NCBI GenBank assembly: GCA_958510825.1
Contig: OY294046.1
Location: forward strand, 52,477,664-52,541,663
DNA: 64,000 nucleotides
From: Brachypterus glaber
Lineage: Eukaryota > Arthropoda > Insecta > Coleoptera > Kateretidae
Direction of reading: 5' to 3'
Below the pieces are notes generated by a model, which made no database searches, was not told the DNA's origin, and was given only the letters and a program-made list of their open reading frames with translations. Each line of letters begins with the position of its first letter. The first letter of the stretch is position 1. Of this stretch, positions 44,285-56,337 are shown piece after piece. The position numbers and the translations under genes are program-made.

Positions 44285-45010
44285 TTTAGTAAATTCTGAC
44301 TTGAAGTCAGAAATTCTATGGAATTACATCAAATTTCAAGAGTTTTCATAAAACTAGAATTTTAACTTTCAGTCAGAATGTAAGTTAGACTCTGACTACG
44401 TTGGAATTTAAAGAAAATGTTTAAGTCAAGTCTGAGTTTAAAATAAATATAACTTTAAGTAGGAATTTAAGTAAAATTCTGAAGTCAGAAGTTAAAATTT
44501 ATGTAAAATTCTAACAGAGTCAGGTTTTTATCTTAAATTCCGGGAGTAAATCAGAATTTTACTTAAATTCCGATATAAGTTTTAGAATTTATGTAAAACT
44601 AAAACCCTAACTTCTGGTCGGAATATAAGTAAGATTCTGACTACATCGTAATTTAAAGAAAATAGTAGTAAAGTCGGAATTTAAGTAAAAATTTAAGTTA
44701 AATTACAACTTAAAGTCGGAATTCATATAAAATTCTAATATAGTAAGAATTTATCTTAAATTCTGAGAGTAAGTCAGAATTTTACTTAAATTCCGACATA
44801 AATTTTAGAATTTGTTAAACTAAAACTTTTACTTGTAGTCGAAATATAAGTAAGATTGTGACTATATCGGAATTAAAAGAAAATAGTAGTAAAGTCAAAA
44901 CTTAAGCTAAATCAAACTGTAACTAAGAATTTAAGTAAAATTCTAACTTTATTCTGACATAAAATCTAAATTTAAGTAAAATTTTGACATAAAGTCGGAA
45001 TTTAAGTAAA
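44285..45010. repeat. Degenerate array of GTCAGAATTTAAGTAAAATTC units
   Basis: Many short units of the form AAGTCGGAATTTAAGTAAAA and their inverses occur across this stretch, alternating with TTAAATTCYGA. Similar units reappear at 47735-48030. Because each unit is itself nearly palindromic, the array could fold extensively. Resembles the arms of a foldback element. Confidence 0.7.
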
Positions 45011-45737
45011 ATACTGTTGGAATTTAGTAATAAAATATTATTTTAAAATAAAACTTGAAAAATGTTTTAAAATAAAATTTGACAGGATAATTACACCTCG
45101 AATTTACCGATTTTTAATGTGATACATCTGATAAAAGCCTAAACTACTTACCCATGTGTACCAAATTTCATAAAAATACAGATTTTTAAGAAGAATGAAT
45201 AATTTTGTTAAAATACTAAATCAAATATTATACTTTTTTATACATCATTAAACAATTTCTAAGGACATAAAATCGGGTAAACTAGATCATGTGCGTAATT
45301 GCCCCTTGCACCCATAAAACAAAACCGCGAGCCATAAATAAGTCTAGACTTAGTCTAAGAATGTAAATTGTACAATTGAGGCCTAATCATTTTGAAATTC
45401 TTCCCCCTTTATATGTGGTTAAAACCCTAAACTTGATTTAATTAAGTTGTTATATTTCAAATAGCTTTAATCGTGTAGTCAAGGATTTCACTGTTTTAAT
45501 ATATTCTTGTAGTTTTTCGAAATTTAGTTGGTAAAAAATATGTATCGGGATGGGCAAACATTTTAGCTATCTACTCATAATATGGTTATCTACAGCTAAT
45601 AGTCATGTTTATGCTATGTTTTGGAGAAACTTGGAATAGAATATAAGCATATATATACTTTGACGCACGGACCTGCGCCTACGGGAAATATGTTTGGAAT
45701 GTGTTTGCAAGTGGGAGGCCCGATGTAGGCACGCACG

Positions 45738-45828
45738 CCTTATAACGCTCTTGACGGAAAAAAAGAGAGCGCGAATGATTTCTCCCCCTTACGTCGGAGA
45801 CTTTCTTTTATGCCGAGAACTATACCGT
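45738..45828. repeat. Dispersed repeat, copy 2
   Basis: TATAACGCTCTTGACGGAAA and GTCGGAGACTTTCTTTTATG match 18888-18970. Confidence 0.7.
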
Positions 45829-46287
45829 TTTTAAAAAGTTATTTCTTACATATAATACACGGTTCCCGTAAAACGGATTTAAATAAAGATTTCGAAGATA
45901 CCTAATTTGTTTTATTTAGGTAAATAGGTTTTCCTTACTAACTAAAACGTGATATAAATCAAAATATTTCCCGGGGCCGTTTTTAAAAAATTGACTTTTT
46001 TTAATATTTTAACTTTTTGATTTTTGGGGAATAGGGCGTTGGATCTGACTAAAATAGTTATCTAATTTTGCTGTGACGTTTCGACGATGGATTTTCGTCA
46101 TTTTCGAACAGTGAATTAGAGCCAACGATTAGTCATTGTCATTAACAGTAAACACTCACATAAACAAAACATTATTTAATAAAATTAAGACAGTGTACTT
46201 TTCTATACGCAGCAACCGGGCCTACTCTACTCGCTAATATTTTCATTATTATTCCTGATATTAAGAGTTTAATAATAATTTCAGAAG

Positions 46288-46487
46288 NNNNNNNNNNNNN
46301 NNNNNNNNNNNNNNNNNNNNNNNNNNNNNNNNNNNNNNNNNNNNNNNNNNNNNNNNNNNNNNNNNNNNNNNNNNNNNNNNNNNNNNNNNNNNNNNNNNNN
46401 NNNNNNNNNNNNNNNNNNNNNNNNNNNNNNNNNNNNNNNNNNNNNNNNNNNNNNNNNNNNNNNNNNNNNNNNNNNNNNNNNNNNNNN
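46288..46487. other. Assembly gap, exactly 200 N
   Basis: A run of 200 N, a round number typical of an unsized scaffold gap. The left flank (GATATTAAGAGTTTAATAAT then AATTTCAGAAG) is the same sequence that begins the perfect hairpin at 47379, so a palindrome probably stopped the assembly. Confidence 0.95.
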
Positions 46488-46617
46488 AAGATATCGATAG
46501 AAATAACGCCGCCTTTCCGTGTTTATCCATGTCACTTTTGCTTAAGTTGGGATTCCTCAGCGAACAAGCTATAGAATCCACCCATAATTTATTATTCCAT
46601 TAATCTATTTTCTAGTC

Positions 46618-47041
46618 ATCATACAAAGTGATATTGGTAGACTGACAGTTTCGGGCTGCTGGCCCTCTTCAGTACCAAGAGTCAACTCTGCACGCTAATA
46701 AAGAAAACTATTTTAGACTTTATTCGCAAAAGAAATATAGTCATTAGATTGTTGTAGACGTACGCCATCTATTGCTAGATGTAGACAACTACTCATACCT
46801 CTCCTAGTCTGGAGACTTTGAATGGTAGCAAGTTGAAGACTTGTGTGTCTCAAGAACATAGTACCACTAACGTGTGGTTAGACGTAGAATTAATGACAGA
46901 AATTTTTAATGTTAAACAAAATTATAAAAATATTAATTTATTATTTCATCAATCTATTTTATAATTATCGTATAGAGTAATATTGGTAGACTGGCAGTTT
47001 CGGGCTGCTGGCCCTCTCAATACCAAGAGTCAACTCATGTC
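46618..47041. repeat. Two copies of the GGGCTGCTGGCCC dispersed repeat
   Basis: A nearly full copy at 46618-46925 and a short one at 46976-47041, both oriented as at 22621-22902. The first is flanked by ATTTATTATTCCATTAATCTATTTTCTA-type sequence that also borders the second. Confidence 0.8.
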
Positions 47042-47378
47042 ATTTGTGCAAGATACAAAGTTAAAAAAATTAATGAAAATTGCACTGTTCGCTTATTAAA
47101 AGCTGTACAGGCTTATAACAGTATGAAAAGAAAATGGTTTTTGTTTAAAGTTATAGTTAGAAGTTATTATTATTATAAAAATTACCATTTGTTGTTTAGA
47201 ATAAAACTAAAAATTAATAATTTCTTTTTACAAAACTCCGTCTAAGACAATTATTTAAATCACACACAAAATTCACAATTTTCTGCCATATTGAATCTGC
47301 CATTTTGGACTATGACGTTTTATGGACAGATTTAAAATTATCAATGTCAATAACTATAGCTAAATAAAAAAAATGTCA

Positions 47379-47493
47379 TGATTGTACCCGATATTAAGAC
47401 TTTTATACTAATTCCAGAAGTTAAATACCGGCTATTTTAGACGGTATTTAACTTCTGGAATTAGTATAAAACTCTTAATATCGGGTATAATCA
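47379..47493. repeat. Near-perfect hairpin, arms ~53 bp
   Basis: TGATTGTACCCGATATTAAG, ATACTAATTCCAGAAGTTAA and the inverse series on the right, around CCGGCTATTTTAGACGG. Only a few mismatches. Confidence 0.9.
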
Positions 47494-47734
47494 TAAAAAT
47501 TTAAAAAAAGTCGATTTTTTCAAAAACGGCCCGAGGGAAGATTTTGAAAAATATCACGTTTTAGTCGGTAAGGAAGGCCTAATCACCCAAATAAAAAAAT
47601 AGGTGTTTTCGAAATCTTTATTTAAATCCGCTTCCTGAGAACCGTGAATAAGTAACTTTTCAAAAATGGTAGAGAAGCACTCTTGGGACGTCACGTGAAC
47701 TTTTTTCAGAAAAAAGAAACTCGGATACAGATTA

Positions 47735-48030
47735 CTTAAAGTCAGAATTTAAATTTCGAAATTTAAAGTTGTCAGAATTTTAATTAAATTTTGACATTAA
47801 TGGATGGTTTACCCAGTTATTAACGCTGAACCAAGAATTTAACCAAAGAAATGAAATATGTCAAATAAATCTGCCATTTAATTGGACATATTCTTAGCTA
47901 GTCAAAATTTTGCCTAAAATTCGACATAGTCAGAATTTTACTGAAATTCTTACCTTATAAACTTATATCTCGCAATTTTGCCAAAATTATAACGTTCGAA
48001 AATTTTTATTTTAAGTTGAAATTTAAGTAA
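47735..48030. repeat. GTCAGAATTT-type degenerate repeats
   Basis: Units such as AAAGTCAGAATTTAAATTTC and ATAGTCAGAATTTTACTGAA match the array at 44285-45010. Confidence 0.6.
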
Positions 48031-48050
48031 AAATCTGACCTACCATTCCA

Positions 48051-49390
48051 CTAGAAGAACTTTTAAACGACATGACAACTAACATTTTTGTTTCTTTTTG
48101 GAATTTGTTATATGAGCTCTAATTAAAAAAATAAGACCAAAATTTTAAAAATCGTTAGAGCCGTTTTTGAAAAAAAAAGTGGTTTTTAGAAAATATATCT
48201 GATATTTCAAGCTAACATACTCGGTTTGTCCTCGATACCTCGGATTTTGACCAAACTTGGCATAGTGGTACCACTATGGTACCTAAACTCTCAATCCAAA
48301 ATTTTTTCAAAATGGTCCATCCGTTTACGATGCCGGGTGTCCCACCAACAAGGTTCTTGACAAGTTATATTTCCGTTATTTGAAAAGGTATTTTTTTGTA
48401 AAAAATAGCCAAATAAGGTTTTATTGACTTATTCAACCCCCCCCCCTCCATTGCTTACTCACTCCCTCGTAACCACCCCACCCTCTGATATTCAAATAAC
48501 ACCTCCCACCCCCATTTTATCTAAGAATATGAAATTACATTTCATTTTGAATTAAGGGCTATATCTCCGTTATTTAAAAATATAAAAAAAGTTAAAAAAA
48601 AATAAATTGGAGTCAAAGTAAAATTTACTGACATGCAAAACTATCCCTTATTAACCCACACTCTTGGAACCACCTCCAACTAGTTTTTTAAATAGCACTC
48701 CCCTATTTTACTAAAGAATGATAGCACATTTCATTTTAAATTTAACCAGAAAGTTTCCCAAAAACTTGATTAATACATTCAAAACCAACTCATAACAACC
48801 CACTCTCCTAGAACTACTCGCAATTTTGTTTTAAATACCACCCTTCTATTAATAAATAATAATTGTTATTTAGAGCCCCTTAAAATCTAAGATACCACTT
48901 ATAATAAATGGTTAAATTCAGAATAAAGTGCACTTTCATAGTCTTTAATAGGAATTAGGGGGTGCTATTTGAAAAACAGAAGTATGGGGGTAGTTTCAAG
49001 GAAGTGGGTAAGCAAGAAGCGGTTTTGTATAAGTCAGTAAAATCTTCTTTGGCTTTGATATAATGCTTTTTTTTGCAAATTTTAATACCTTTTCAAAATA
49101 ACGGAGATAAGCTATTTCAAGAACTTGGTGGGACATCCAGTATAGTGAAGGAATGGACCGTTTCGAAACAAATTTGGATGGAGTGCTTAGGTACCATAGT
49201 GGTACCACTATGCCAAGTTTGGTCTAAATCCGAGACATCGAGGGCACATCGAGTATGTTAGCGTGAAATATCAAAGATATTTTCTAAAATAAACTTTTTT
49301 TCACAAAAGGGCTCTTAATTAGAGTTGATAAAACAAATTCCAAAAAGAAAAAAAAGTGGAAGTTGTCACGTCATTTAAAAGTTCTTCTAG
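48051..49390. repeat. 1.34-kb palindrome, arms ~650 bp
   Basis: The ends CTAGAAGAAC and GTTCTTCTAG are inverse, and inverse blocks continue inward: GGCATAGTGGTACCACTATG (48260) against CATAGTGGTACCACTATGCC (49194), then matching C-rich/G-rich and AGTGGG blocks. Mismatches and small indels are spread along the arms. The centre is near 48720. Small ORFs across it are not protein-like. Confidence 0.85.
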
Positions 49391-50814
49391 AACACCGTGC
49401 TGGTCCTTCCACGCTTCCGTAAAAAATTGCAAGCAATTAAAATAAGTACCTAAATGTAGTTTTATTTGCCTGCAAAAGTTACTTAATTTATTTACCTGTA
49501 ATTTTTTATAAAATTGTATATTTTTGGATAGGTGTATATTTTAAAAAGGATAAAATCCTGCAGTGCAGGATGTATTCAAAATGATGTATAGTTTAAATAT
49601 TTGACTAAAATCTAAAAATCAAAGTGTGGCTGTTGAACCGAAAACAAATGAGTGTAGTCAATAGGATTTGACAAATGACTGCGTTCTCGTTATAACAAAT
49701 GAATTACCACGTTAAACAGTCGAACATCGACGCCATAGCCAACTAGCCGTGTAAACAGGACCATTTATTAACTTAATATTACCGTTATCCATCTCCATTC
49801 TCCAGTTCTATATTATATATCTGAGTTACCTTTATATTATATAAGCGTTTTATAGGGTGATCAGTAACTGCCATGCCAAAATTGCAGATGGTTGCGCCTT
49901 CGCCAAAATTGAAAATATTAACATTTTGAACTATTTTTTTACCCGACTAGTCGGAGGAGGGTAATATGTTTGCGGTTTTGTTTTTTCTCACTATATTGAA
50001 AATAAAAAATAAAACATTAGTTGATTAAAACTTTACGTACCCAATAGAGTATTTTTATTTCAATTTAAAGTTAAACAAAAAAGTGTGATTTTGTAAGGTA
50101 AATAATAAAATGCTAGCAAAATAAAAAATAAAAAGTCCAACTGGATTTTGTTTTTTACTTTAACAAAAACATTTTATTGTATAGGTACTCGTATTTTAAT
50201 TATTTTCGATAAAATAGCATTTTAATCAAGCTATTGAAATATTTGAACAACAAATTAATTAATTTGCCTTTTTAGTCAGATTTTAATTTATAGACTTTTT
50301 AATTATAACTACCGTAAATGCCCGTGACTTGAAACACTTTTCAACTTTGAAGGAAATTTAAGGAAAAGCTAATAAATATAAATTCCAAATATAGTGTTCA
50401 TACACATTAATACTAAATGCCGCAATTGATTTTTATTATTCTTTTTTTAGTTTATGGTATTTTAATTTTTTAATTTCAAAAAAGTATGAACCAAAAAAAA
50501 CTTTGGAAACTAGATATGTTTATTTTTGAACTATCTAGGTTTTAATATTAATAATTTCTAACCGTATTATCCAAAAAAATATGATTGGTCATATCACGCA
50601 GTCACTTGTTTAAGAGTGCCCATTTAAAATGAACCATTTTGAACGTTGAATAATGCAAGTACTAATAAGAGGCCACTCCATAATGTTGGAGTGCGGATTG
50701 ACCCTAGAGTTAGGTTAAATTTTAATGGGTTCATCTCCCTAACTTCAAACTTGCACAATTAGATAATGCTACACTAAGGAATTGGATTTCTCATTTAATA
50801 TTGTTGTATTAGGG
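49391..50814. other. AT-rich noncoding DNA
   Basis: Near 49941, TTTTTACCCGACTAGTCGGA then GGAGGGTAAT is a fragment also seen at ends of dispersed insect repeats. Nothing else recognised. Confidence 0.4.
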
Positions 50815-51202
50815 TGGACCTCATATTTTTTTTATTATCTTAAAATTTTCATTTAGGTGTAAATAGAAAAATCTAAAAATATGAGTGATCAAACCTTTCT
50901 AAGGGTGCTAATGGTGACCCTAAAATTCGTTAAATTACTATAAATAGTAAAAAATCGTAGAAAATTGTCTGTAATTTTTATATAAGTGAAAAATCTTGAA
51001 ATTTTATTTTTTCCTTTTAAGCATACAAAATTTTGTGCCAAATTTCAAAATGATCAAAAGATTCTAACCCGCGCCGAAAATCCGCCAAAGTTGCCCCTAA
51101 CACTAAAATTTACGAATTTCTACCATAAATGTGAGTTAAACTGTAAGCAAACATTTTAAAAATGTATCAAACTGGACTGAATTTATTTTTATGCATTCTA
51201 CT

Positions 51203-51333
51203 AACTATTCATAATATTAAAATGATTTAACTAAAACAAAACGAGCTAAGCGCCAAATATTTAGGAGCTCTTATTTGGCGCTTAGCTCATTTTGTTTTAG
51301 TTAAATCATTTTAATATTAGCTATGAATAAATT
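51203..51333. repeat. Hairpin, arms ~58 bp
   Basis: AAATGATTTAACTAAAACAA and ACGAGCTAAGCGCCAAAT on the left are matched in inverse on the right, around TATTTAGGAGCTCTT. Confidence 0.9.
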
Positions 51334-51350
51334 TTCTTATATATACATAA

Positions 51351-51440
51351 TATTTATTTATTTGAAGCTATTACAGAGTCGTGGAGAGTGCCAAATAAGC
51401 TATAGGCTTCTGCTAGAGACTCTCCACTAATTTTGATAAC
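51351..51440 (-). mobile_element. Hairpin-plus-tail mini-element, copy 4, inverted
   Basis: On the minus strand: AAAATTAGTGGAGAGTCTCT, then GCTTATTTGGCACTCTCCAC, then a CAAATAAATAAATA tail. More diverged than the other three. Confidence 0.65.
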
Positions 51441-51499
51441 AAATTAAGACAAAATAGAATTTTGATAATATCCACATGTGGACAGCAAATTATGATAAT

Positions 51500-52730
51500 T
51501 ATTATTATTATTATTAAAATACAATTTAGAGCTGAGATCGAAACCTATTATAGCTCAAAAGTAGGGACTAAAAATAAGAATTAAATATAAGAAACTAAGT
51601 GTCTTTGTGTTCTATCATAATTGTTTTAAAAAGAGTTAATTAACAGTTGCGGCAGTTACTACACTTGACTGAAGTCCATTCCAGCGGTTGAAAACTCTGT
51701 TCGAAAAGAAGTTCTGACGGATTGTTGACTTGTAGTTTTCTTTCTTTAACTTAAATGAGTGACCACGTAGTTGCAGATTATCACTTAAAGTCAGAATATT
51801 ATTGATATCACCACTGAAGTGTCCATTAACTATCCTATAGGTAAAAATCATTTCTCCTCTTTGACGTCTTTCAGACAAGACTGGCAAACTGAGTGCCTCC
51901 AAACGGTCATGGTAGGCTAAATTGCTAATACTACGCACAGATTTAGTTGCTCTACGCTGAACACCTTCCAACAAATTTATGTCCTTTATTAAGTTAGGAG
52001 TCCATATTAACGCTGCATGTTCCAGTTGAGGTCTAATGTATGATTTATAAAGGAGATTAAAGAGGGATGGAGAGGGATTTTGGAAAGTTTTTAACATTAT
52101 GTAGGTAGTTTTGTTAGCTTTCTTAACAATATTTCCAACATGTCTAGACCAAGACAGGTTGGAAGTTATTGTTACACCAAGATCTACCTGCTCCTGAACA
52201 GTAGCCAAAGATATGGCGTCAATAGTGTAGTTTATATGAGGGTTATTGGAACCAAGGTGCAATACGGTACACTTGGATATATTTAAGGGTATTAACCAAG
52301 TCTTACACCACTCAGCAACGTTGTTAAGGCTTTGTTGAATTAAATTGCCCTGCTCAAGAGGATTACCGAACACTTTGGAATCATCGGCATAGAAATTGTG
52401 AGGCACCGAAATTAAATTATCAAGATCCGAAACATAAATAAGAAACAGAATGGGCCCAAGCACAGAACCCTGCGGAACACCAGAGAGGACGTCCCGTGAA
52501 TTGGAACACTCGGAACCCACTTTTACTCTAAAACTTCTGTTACTAAGGTACCTCTCAATCCAAGCCAGTAAAAGGCCACTAATTCCAAAGTGTTTTAGTT
52601 TTTTCAATAAACGTTTCTTAGGCACTTTATCGAAAGCTTTGCAAAAATCTAAATAAATGATATCGACCGGCTTCCCATCGTCCAAGAGCATGTGCACAGC
52701 AAATTTTGATTCATTAAATAAAAATTAATT
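51500..52730 (-). pseudogene. 5'-truncated Jockey/CR1-type reverse transcriptase
   Basis: The frame is open from about 52724 to the stop at 51636: VDIIYLDFCKAFDKVPKKR (catalytic Asp), LSGVPQGSVLGPILFLIYVS, then NFYADDSKVFG (YADD intact), VDLGVTITSNLSWSRHVGNI, and YIRPQLEHAALIWTP. About 360 codons have no stop. The 5' part (endonuclease, RT start) is missing. The 3' UTR ends in an (AAT)n tail, seen as ATTATTATTATTATT at 51499-51513. It inserted in the spacer of the 50815-53075 element. The RT clade differs from the 30-kb copy (YADDSK against FADDLK). Confidence 0.9.
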
Positions 52731-53105
52731 CAGTCGGATCTGATACATTTCTAAAATGTTTGTTTGCTGTTTGACTTACACTTATAGTAGAAATTCATAA
52801 ATTTTAGTGTTAGGGGCAACTTTGGCAATTTTTCGGCACATAATTTTGTATGCTCAAAAGGAAAAAAATAAGATTTCAAGCCCTTTAAAATTTTCACTTA
52901 TACATAAATTACAGAGAATTTTAAACGATTTTTTACGATTTATGGTAATTTTAGTAGCATCCTTGGAGTATTTTGATTACTCTCATATTTTCAGATTTTT
53001 TTAGTTGCGCCTAAATGAAAATTTTAAGATAATATAAAAATATAATGTCCTCCCTGTTGTTGTGTACAGGGTGGTCCTTAATAAAACTTAAGAACTTTAA
53101 GTCAT

Positions 53106-53356
53106 CCCTACTGAAAATGTCTAGTAAAAAATATACTCGAACTAGGAAACGATTTACTCGGTTTTACTCGGGAAAATATTATAAATTTTTCGAGATTTTT
53201 ACTGGTTTGAGCTAGGATTTAAAAAAAAACAGTAAAAATTTTTCACTAACCGATCATAGACCAGTAAAACATACTCGGTTTTGGTCGGATTTGTAAAATC
53301 CAAGTAAACTTTTTTAATCGGTTTTACTAGAAATTTACTACACATTTTCAGTAGGG
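53106..53356. repeat. 251-bp MITE with CCCTACTGAAAATGT ends
   Basis: CCCTACTGAAAATGTCTAGT pairs with the right end (ACACATTTTCAGTAGGG). The interior repeats TTTACTCGGTTTTACTCGG-type motifs. No ORF. Confidence 0.85.
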
Positions 53357-55490
53357 CCGGACTTAACTATGAACACCCAAAAAAAAATCAACGTATTTTT
53401 GGCGCTCAAAATAAATTTGACTGTGAAAAAGCTCTCTAAACCCAAACGACCTCGATCCATTACTATGGAAAAGTAACTTCAGTCAAATTTGTTTGAATTT
53501 TGGATATATTATAGTTTTCGACATTTTGATCAAAAGTTTAATAGTTTAGGAGCTAGAGAATTTAAAAGAAGTCGGGCCAGCTTGACCAATATTCTTTTTG
53601 CAGTTTTTTGAAAGAGACAGCTTTTTCGTTGTCAATTTCGTTTTTAGAATCCAAAAATACGTATGAAAACTATAGTCTCGTTAATCGTAATTGAACTATT
53701 TGATATTATTATTTTTTTACTGAAAATTTAATTTTCTCTTTTTTCTGTTTTTATAAATTTCTGCCCCCTATTACTTTAATGTTTTGACTTTTTTTGCTAA
53801 ACTGGTTTGAATTATTTTAACAATTAAATCTCAGTTTTTTGAAAGAAACTTAGTTTATAACAATTTTTTACGGAATTTTCTTTAAACAATACAGACTTCC
53901 TCGTTTAGCTTGTTTTTATTTTCATTTTTGTGTTATTCAGATACTCCTTGGTTATTGTGCTCACAAAAAATGTAACATTTCAGATAACGAAAACGTTTTG
54001 TTACGACACTGCTATCTATTATTGGAGGCTGATCCCTTTTTACCTGAATAATAGGAAATTTGAATTATTTTGTTGGCAAGCTTGCGAGTCAAATTCAAGT
54101 CATCTTCCTGAATAATTTAACGTAGATTCAGAGGTGTATATTTAGATGTATTAGCTTCAAGTTTTAGCCAAATTGAATATTCTAAAATTTAAGATTTAAA
54201 TGTTTTATATTGATATCTTTACTATCTTCTCTACACCTCTACATATACAGTGCGATACAAAAGTCACCTCCTTACTCTTAACTTTCGGCAACTAAGTGTA
54301 TATTCCTCGAGGAAGTTGAGCACCAGAGCAAAACTAAATATCTCATGAGCTTAAACCATTTAGGCAAAACAACGGTGCAATGAAGTTCTTGGCACCAGTT
54401 GCTATGGAACCCATATACCTAACAACACGTTGCAATGGTTGCTAAGGAAGTATCCAGAAACGGTTGCTATTTTTGAAATTTGGCATATAACTTTGTATGC
54501 CAAGAAGGAAAAAAAATAAGATTTTAAGACCTTTAAATTTTGGACTTAAACGAAAATTACAGACAATTTTCAAGGATTTTTTACGATTTATGGGCAATTT
54601 TACGAATTTAAGAGGCCCAATTAGGATTCCGTGCGAAGAACGGAATTTACGGCTAGTTATTTTAAAGTACCTATTAACGTATTTTTGCAAATTATTACAA
54701 AATAAAATTTCCTAGCGGCTCGTTTTTGACCCAAATTAAAAAATACGATTTAAAAATGACATAGCAAATTGGAAAACGGTGTTATTTATTTTAATATGCA
54801 GTAAAGTTTTTTGAAAAAGATCAATTTTAATAATTTAGATGAAAAATATGCAGCGTCCTTTTTTATTAAACAGTTAAAGGACTTTTTTCTACACTGAGAC
54901 CCAAATATGTTATGCAAATAAATTGAAAAACTACTGGATTTTCTTAAATTTTACAGTAATTAGCAGTAAATTTTAATTATCTGCTGATCAAATCTGTTTG
55001 TGTTTCGCGTTTACTGTATTTCAACTGTAATAATTACTCAAAAACAAAGTCACTTTGTATTTTCGTTAATTGCAAAAAATATAACTTCTAATTAAAACTT
55101 TTTGGATAGACTTTCCCACTTAAATTAAAGTTATTATTAAGAAAGCAACAAGAAAAAAGAAAAATAAGGAAACCAATTTTCCTAGAAACTTTATATTTTA
55201 GAAGATTCAGAAAATATATTGTCTGGTTTAAAGTTTATTAAAATTTTACATATTTTTTAAAAGCATTCGTGTGGAAAATGGCTTTCGCTGGATTTGGCTA
55301 AGCCTGTGATATTATTTTATCATACGAGTAAGCTACTGCAGACCATCAGTTATGGTCTAAGCGACAGGAAATTTAGAGTTACATTAAACTGATTCTTTTT
55401 TTACAATAATGGCACCAATAAAATATAATCGTTATCAATTTAAGCATTTATTTAAAAATACTTAAATATTTTAGATCTGAAAATTTTTTC
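53357..55490. other. Noncoding DNA with a partial repeat arm
   Basis: At 54475-54640, TTGTATGCCAAGAAGGAAAA and TTTTTTACGATTTATGG resemble the right arm of the 50815-53075 element. ACAGTGCGATACAAAAGTCA at 54249 looks like a transposon end, but no partner was found. Confidence 0.45.
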
Positions 55491-55492
55491 GT

Positions 55493-55770
55493 CGAAATAA
55501 ATATTTTGTCATATAACTTTTTTTACGTAGGATATTTTAAACAAGCATATAGTATTGCCAGGATGTTTTATTGCGGGTAATTTAGACCTGGATATTTTAT
55601 CCGAATATTTTAGATTAGGATATTTTATGGTCGGCATAAATTTTTTGTTCTATAACTTTTTTATGTAAGATATTTCAGAATAGGATATTTTGTGGCCAGG
55701 ATATTTTATTGTGGAAATTTTAGACCTGGATATCCAAACCAGATACTTTAGATCTGAATATTTTTTTGTT
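55493..55770. repeat. Tandem dimer, unit ~140 bp
   Basis: GCCAGGATGTTTTATTGCGG..AATTTAGACCTGGATA (55556) recurs at about 55695 as GCCAGGATATTTTATTGTGG..ATTTTAGACCTGGATA. Flanking CATATAACTTTTTTTACGTA is also doubled. Short GGATATTTT motifs pervade both. Confidence 0.7.
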
Positions 55771-56337
55771 GGTATATTTTGTGGTATGGATATTTGAAAG
55801 TAGAATATATTATCACTAGACTTCACTGTGGTGATAAATTTTTTCTTAAATTACTTATTTAGGAATTTTCTAAGAAATCCTAAATGATAATTATTTAGTA
55901 TTTCTCACGATAAAAGAGGTTTTCTGAGATAAAATGTTTACTTACCCTAATTGTGTTAATTTCTAACAGCCTTAATCGAATTTCAGTCAGGTCTAACAAC
56001 ATTATAAATGAAGCGTTTGTTAATTTTTTTAATTTGAAATTAAAAAAAAAAAGGAATTAAAGCGACTTTATCAAGCTGATTGAATTTCCTATGCTTTGAC
56101 AAAATGGATGGACTGATTTAAAAAGGGGAAATTAACTTATCTGTTTTCGTTTCATTATTAAATTATTTTATATTTGGGGTTTTTAAATTAAACTTTATAA
56201 TATCGATTTGCGTTTCATTTATGGAAGTAAAAGGGGAAAAGGAAAAAATTACATTTAAATTGGTTCATTTCTGGAATTTTTATAATTTATACCTGGACAA
56301 TCTGGAAAAGACCTGGAATTTATATACAGTGCCTATA

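Larger units (their letters stand above)
45829..47670. mobile_element. Long-TIR element containing the assembly gap
   Basis: The left arm (45829-46020) and right arm (47487-47670) are inverse: GGATTTAAATAAAGATTTCG against CGAAATCTTTATTTAAATCC, and ACTAAAACGTGATAT against ATATCACGTTTTAGT. The interior holds a TTTCGACGATGGATTTTCGT motif near 46079, the 200-N gap, two copies of the 22.6-kb dispersed repeat, and the hairpin at 47379-47493. Confidence 0.7.
50815..53075. mobile_element. Long-TIR element with three later insertions
   Basis: The left arm (50815 to about 51190) and right arm (about 52728-53075) are diverged inverses: GCATACAAAATTTTGTGCC against GGCACATAATTTTGTATGC, and GCCCCTAACACTAAAATTTA against its inverse. 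The middle holds a hairpin (51203-51333), a mini-element (51351-51440) and a reverse transcriptase (51500-52730). A partial third arm copy lies at 54475-54640. Confidence 0.75.

Noticed and set aside
46261..46581. ORFs running through the N block
   Set aside because: They contain only unknown residues in the middle and have no support.
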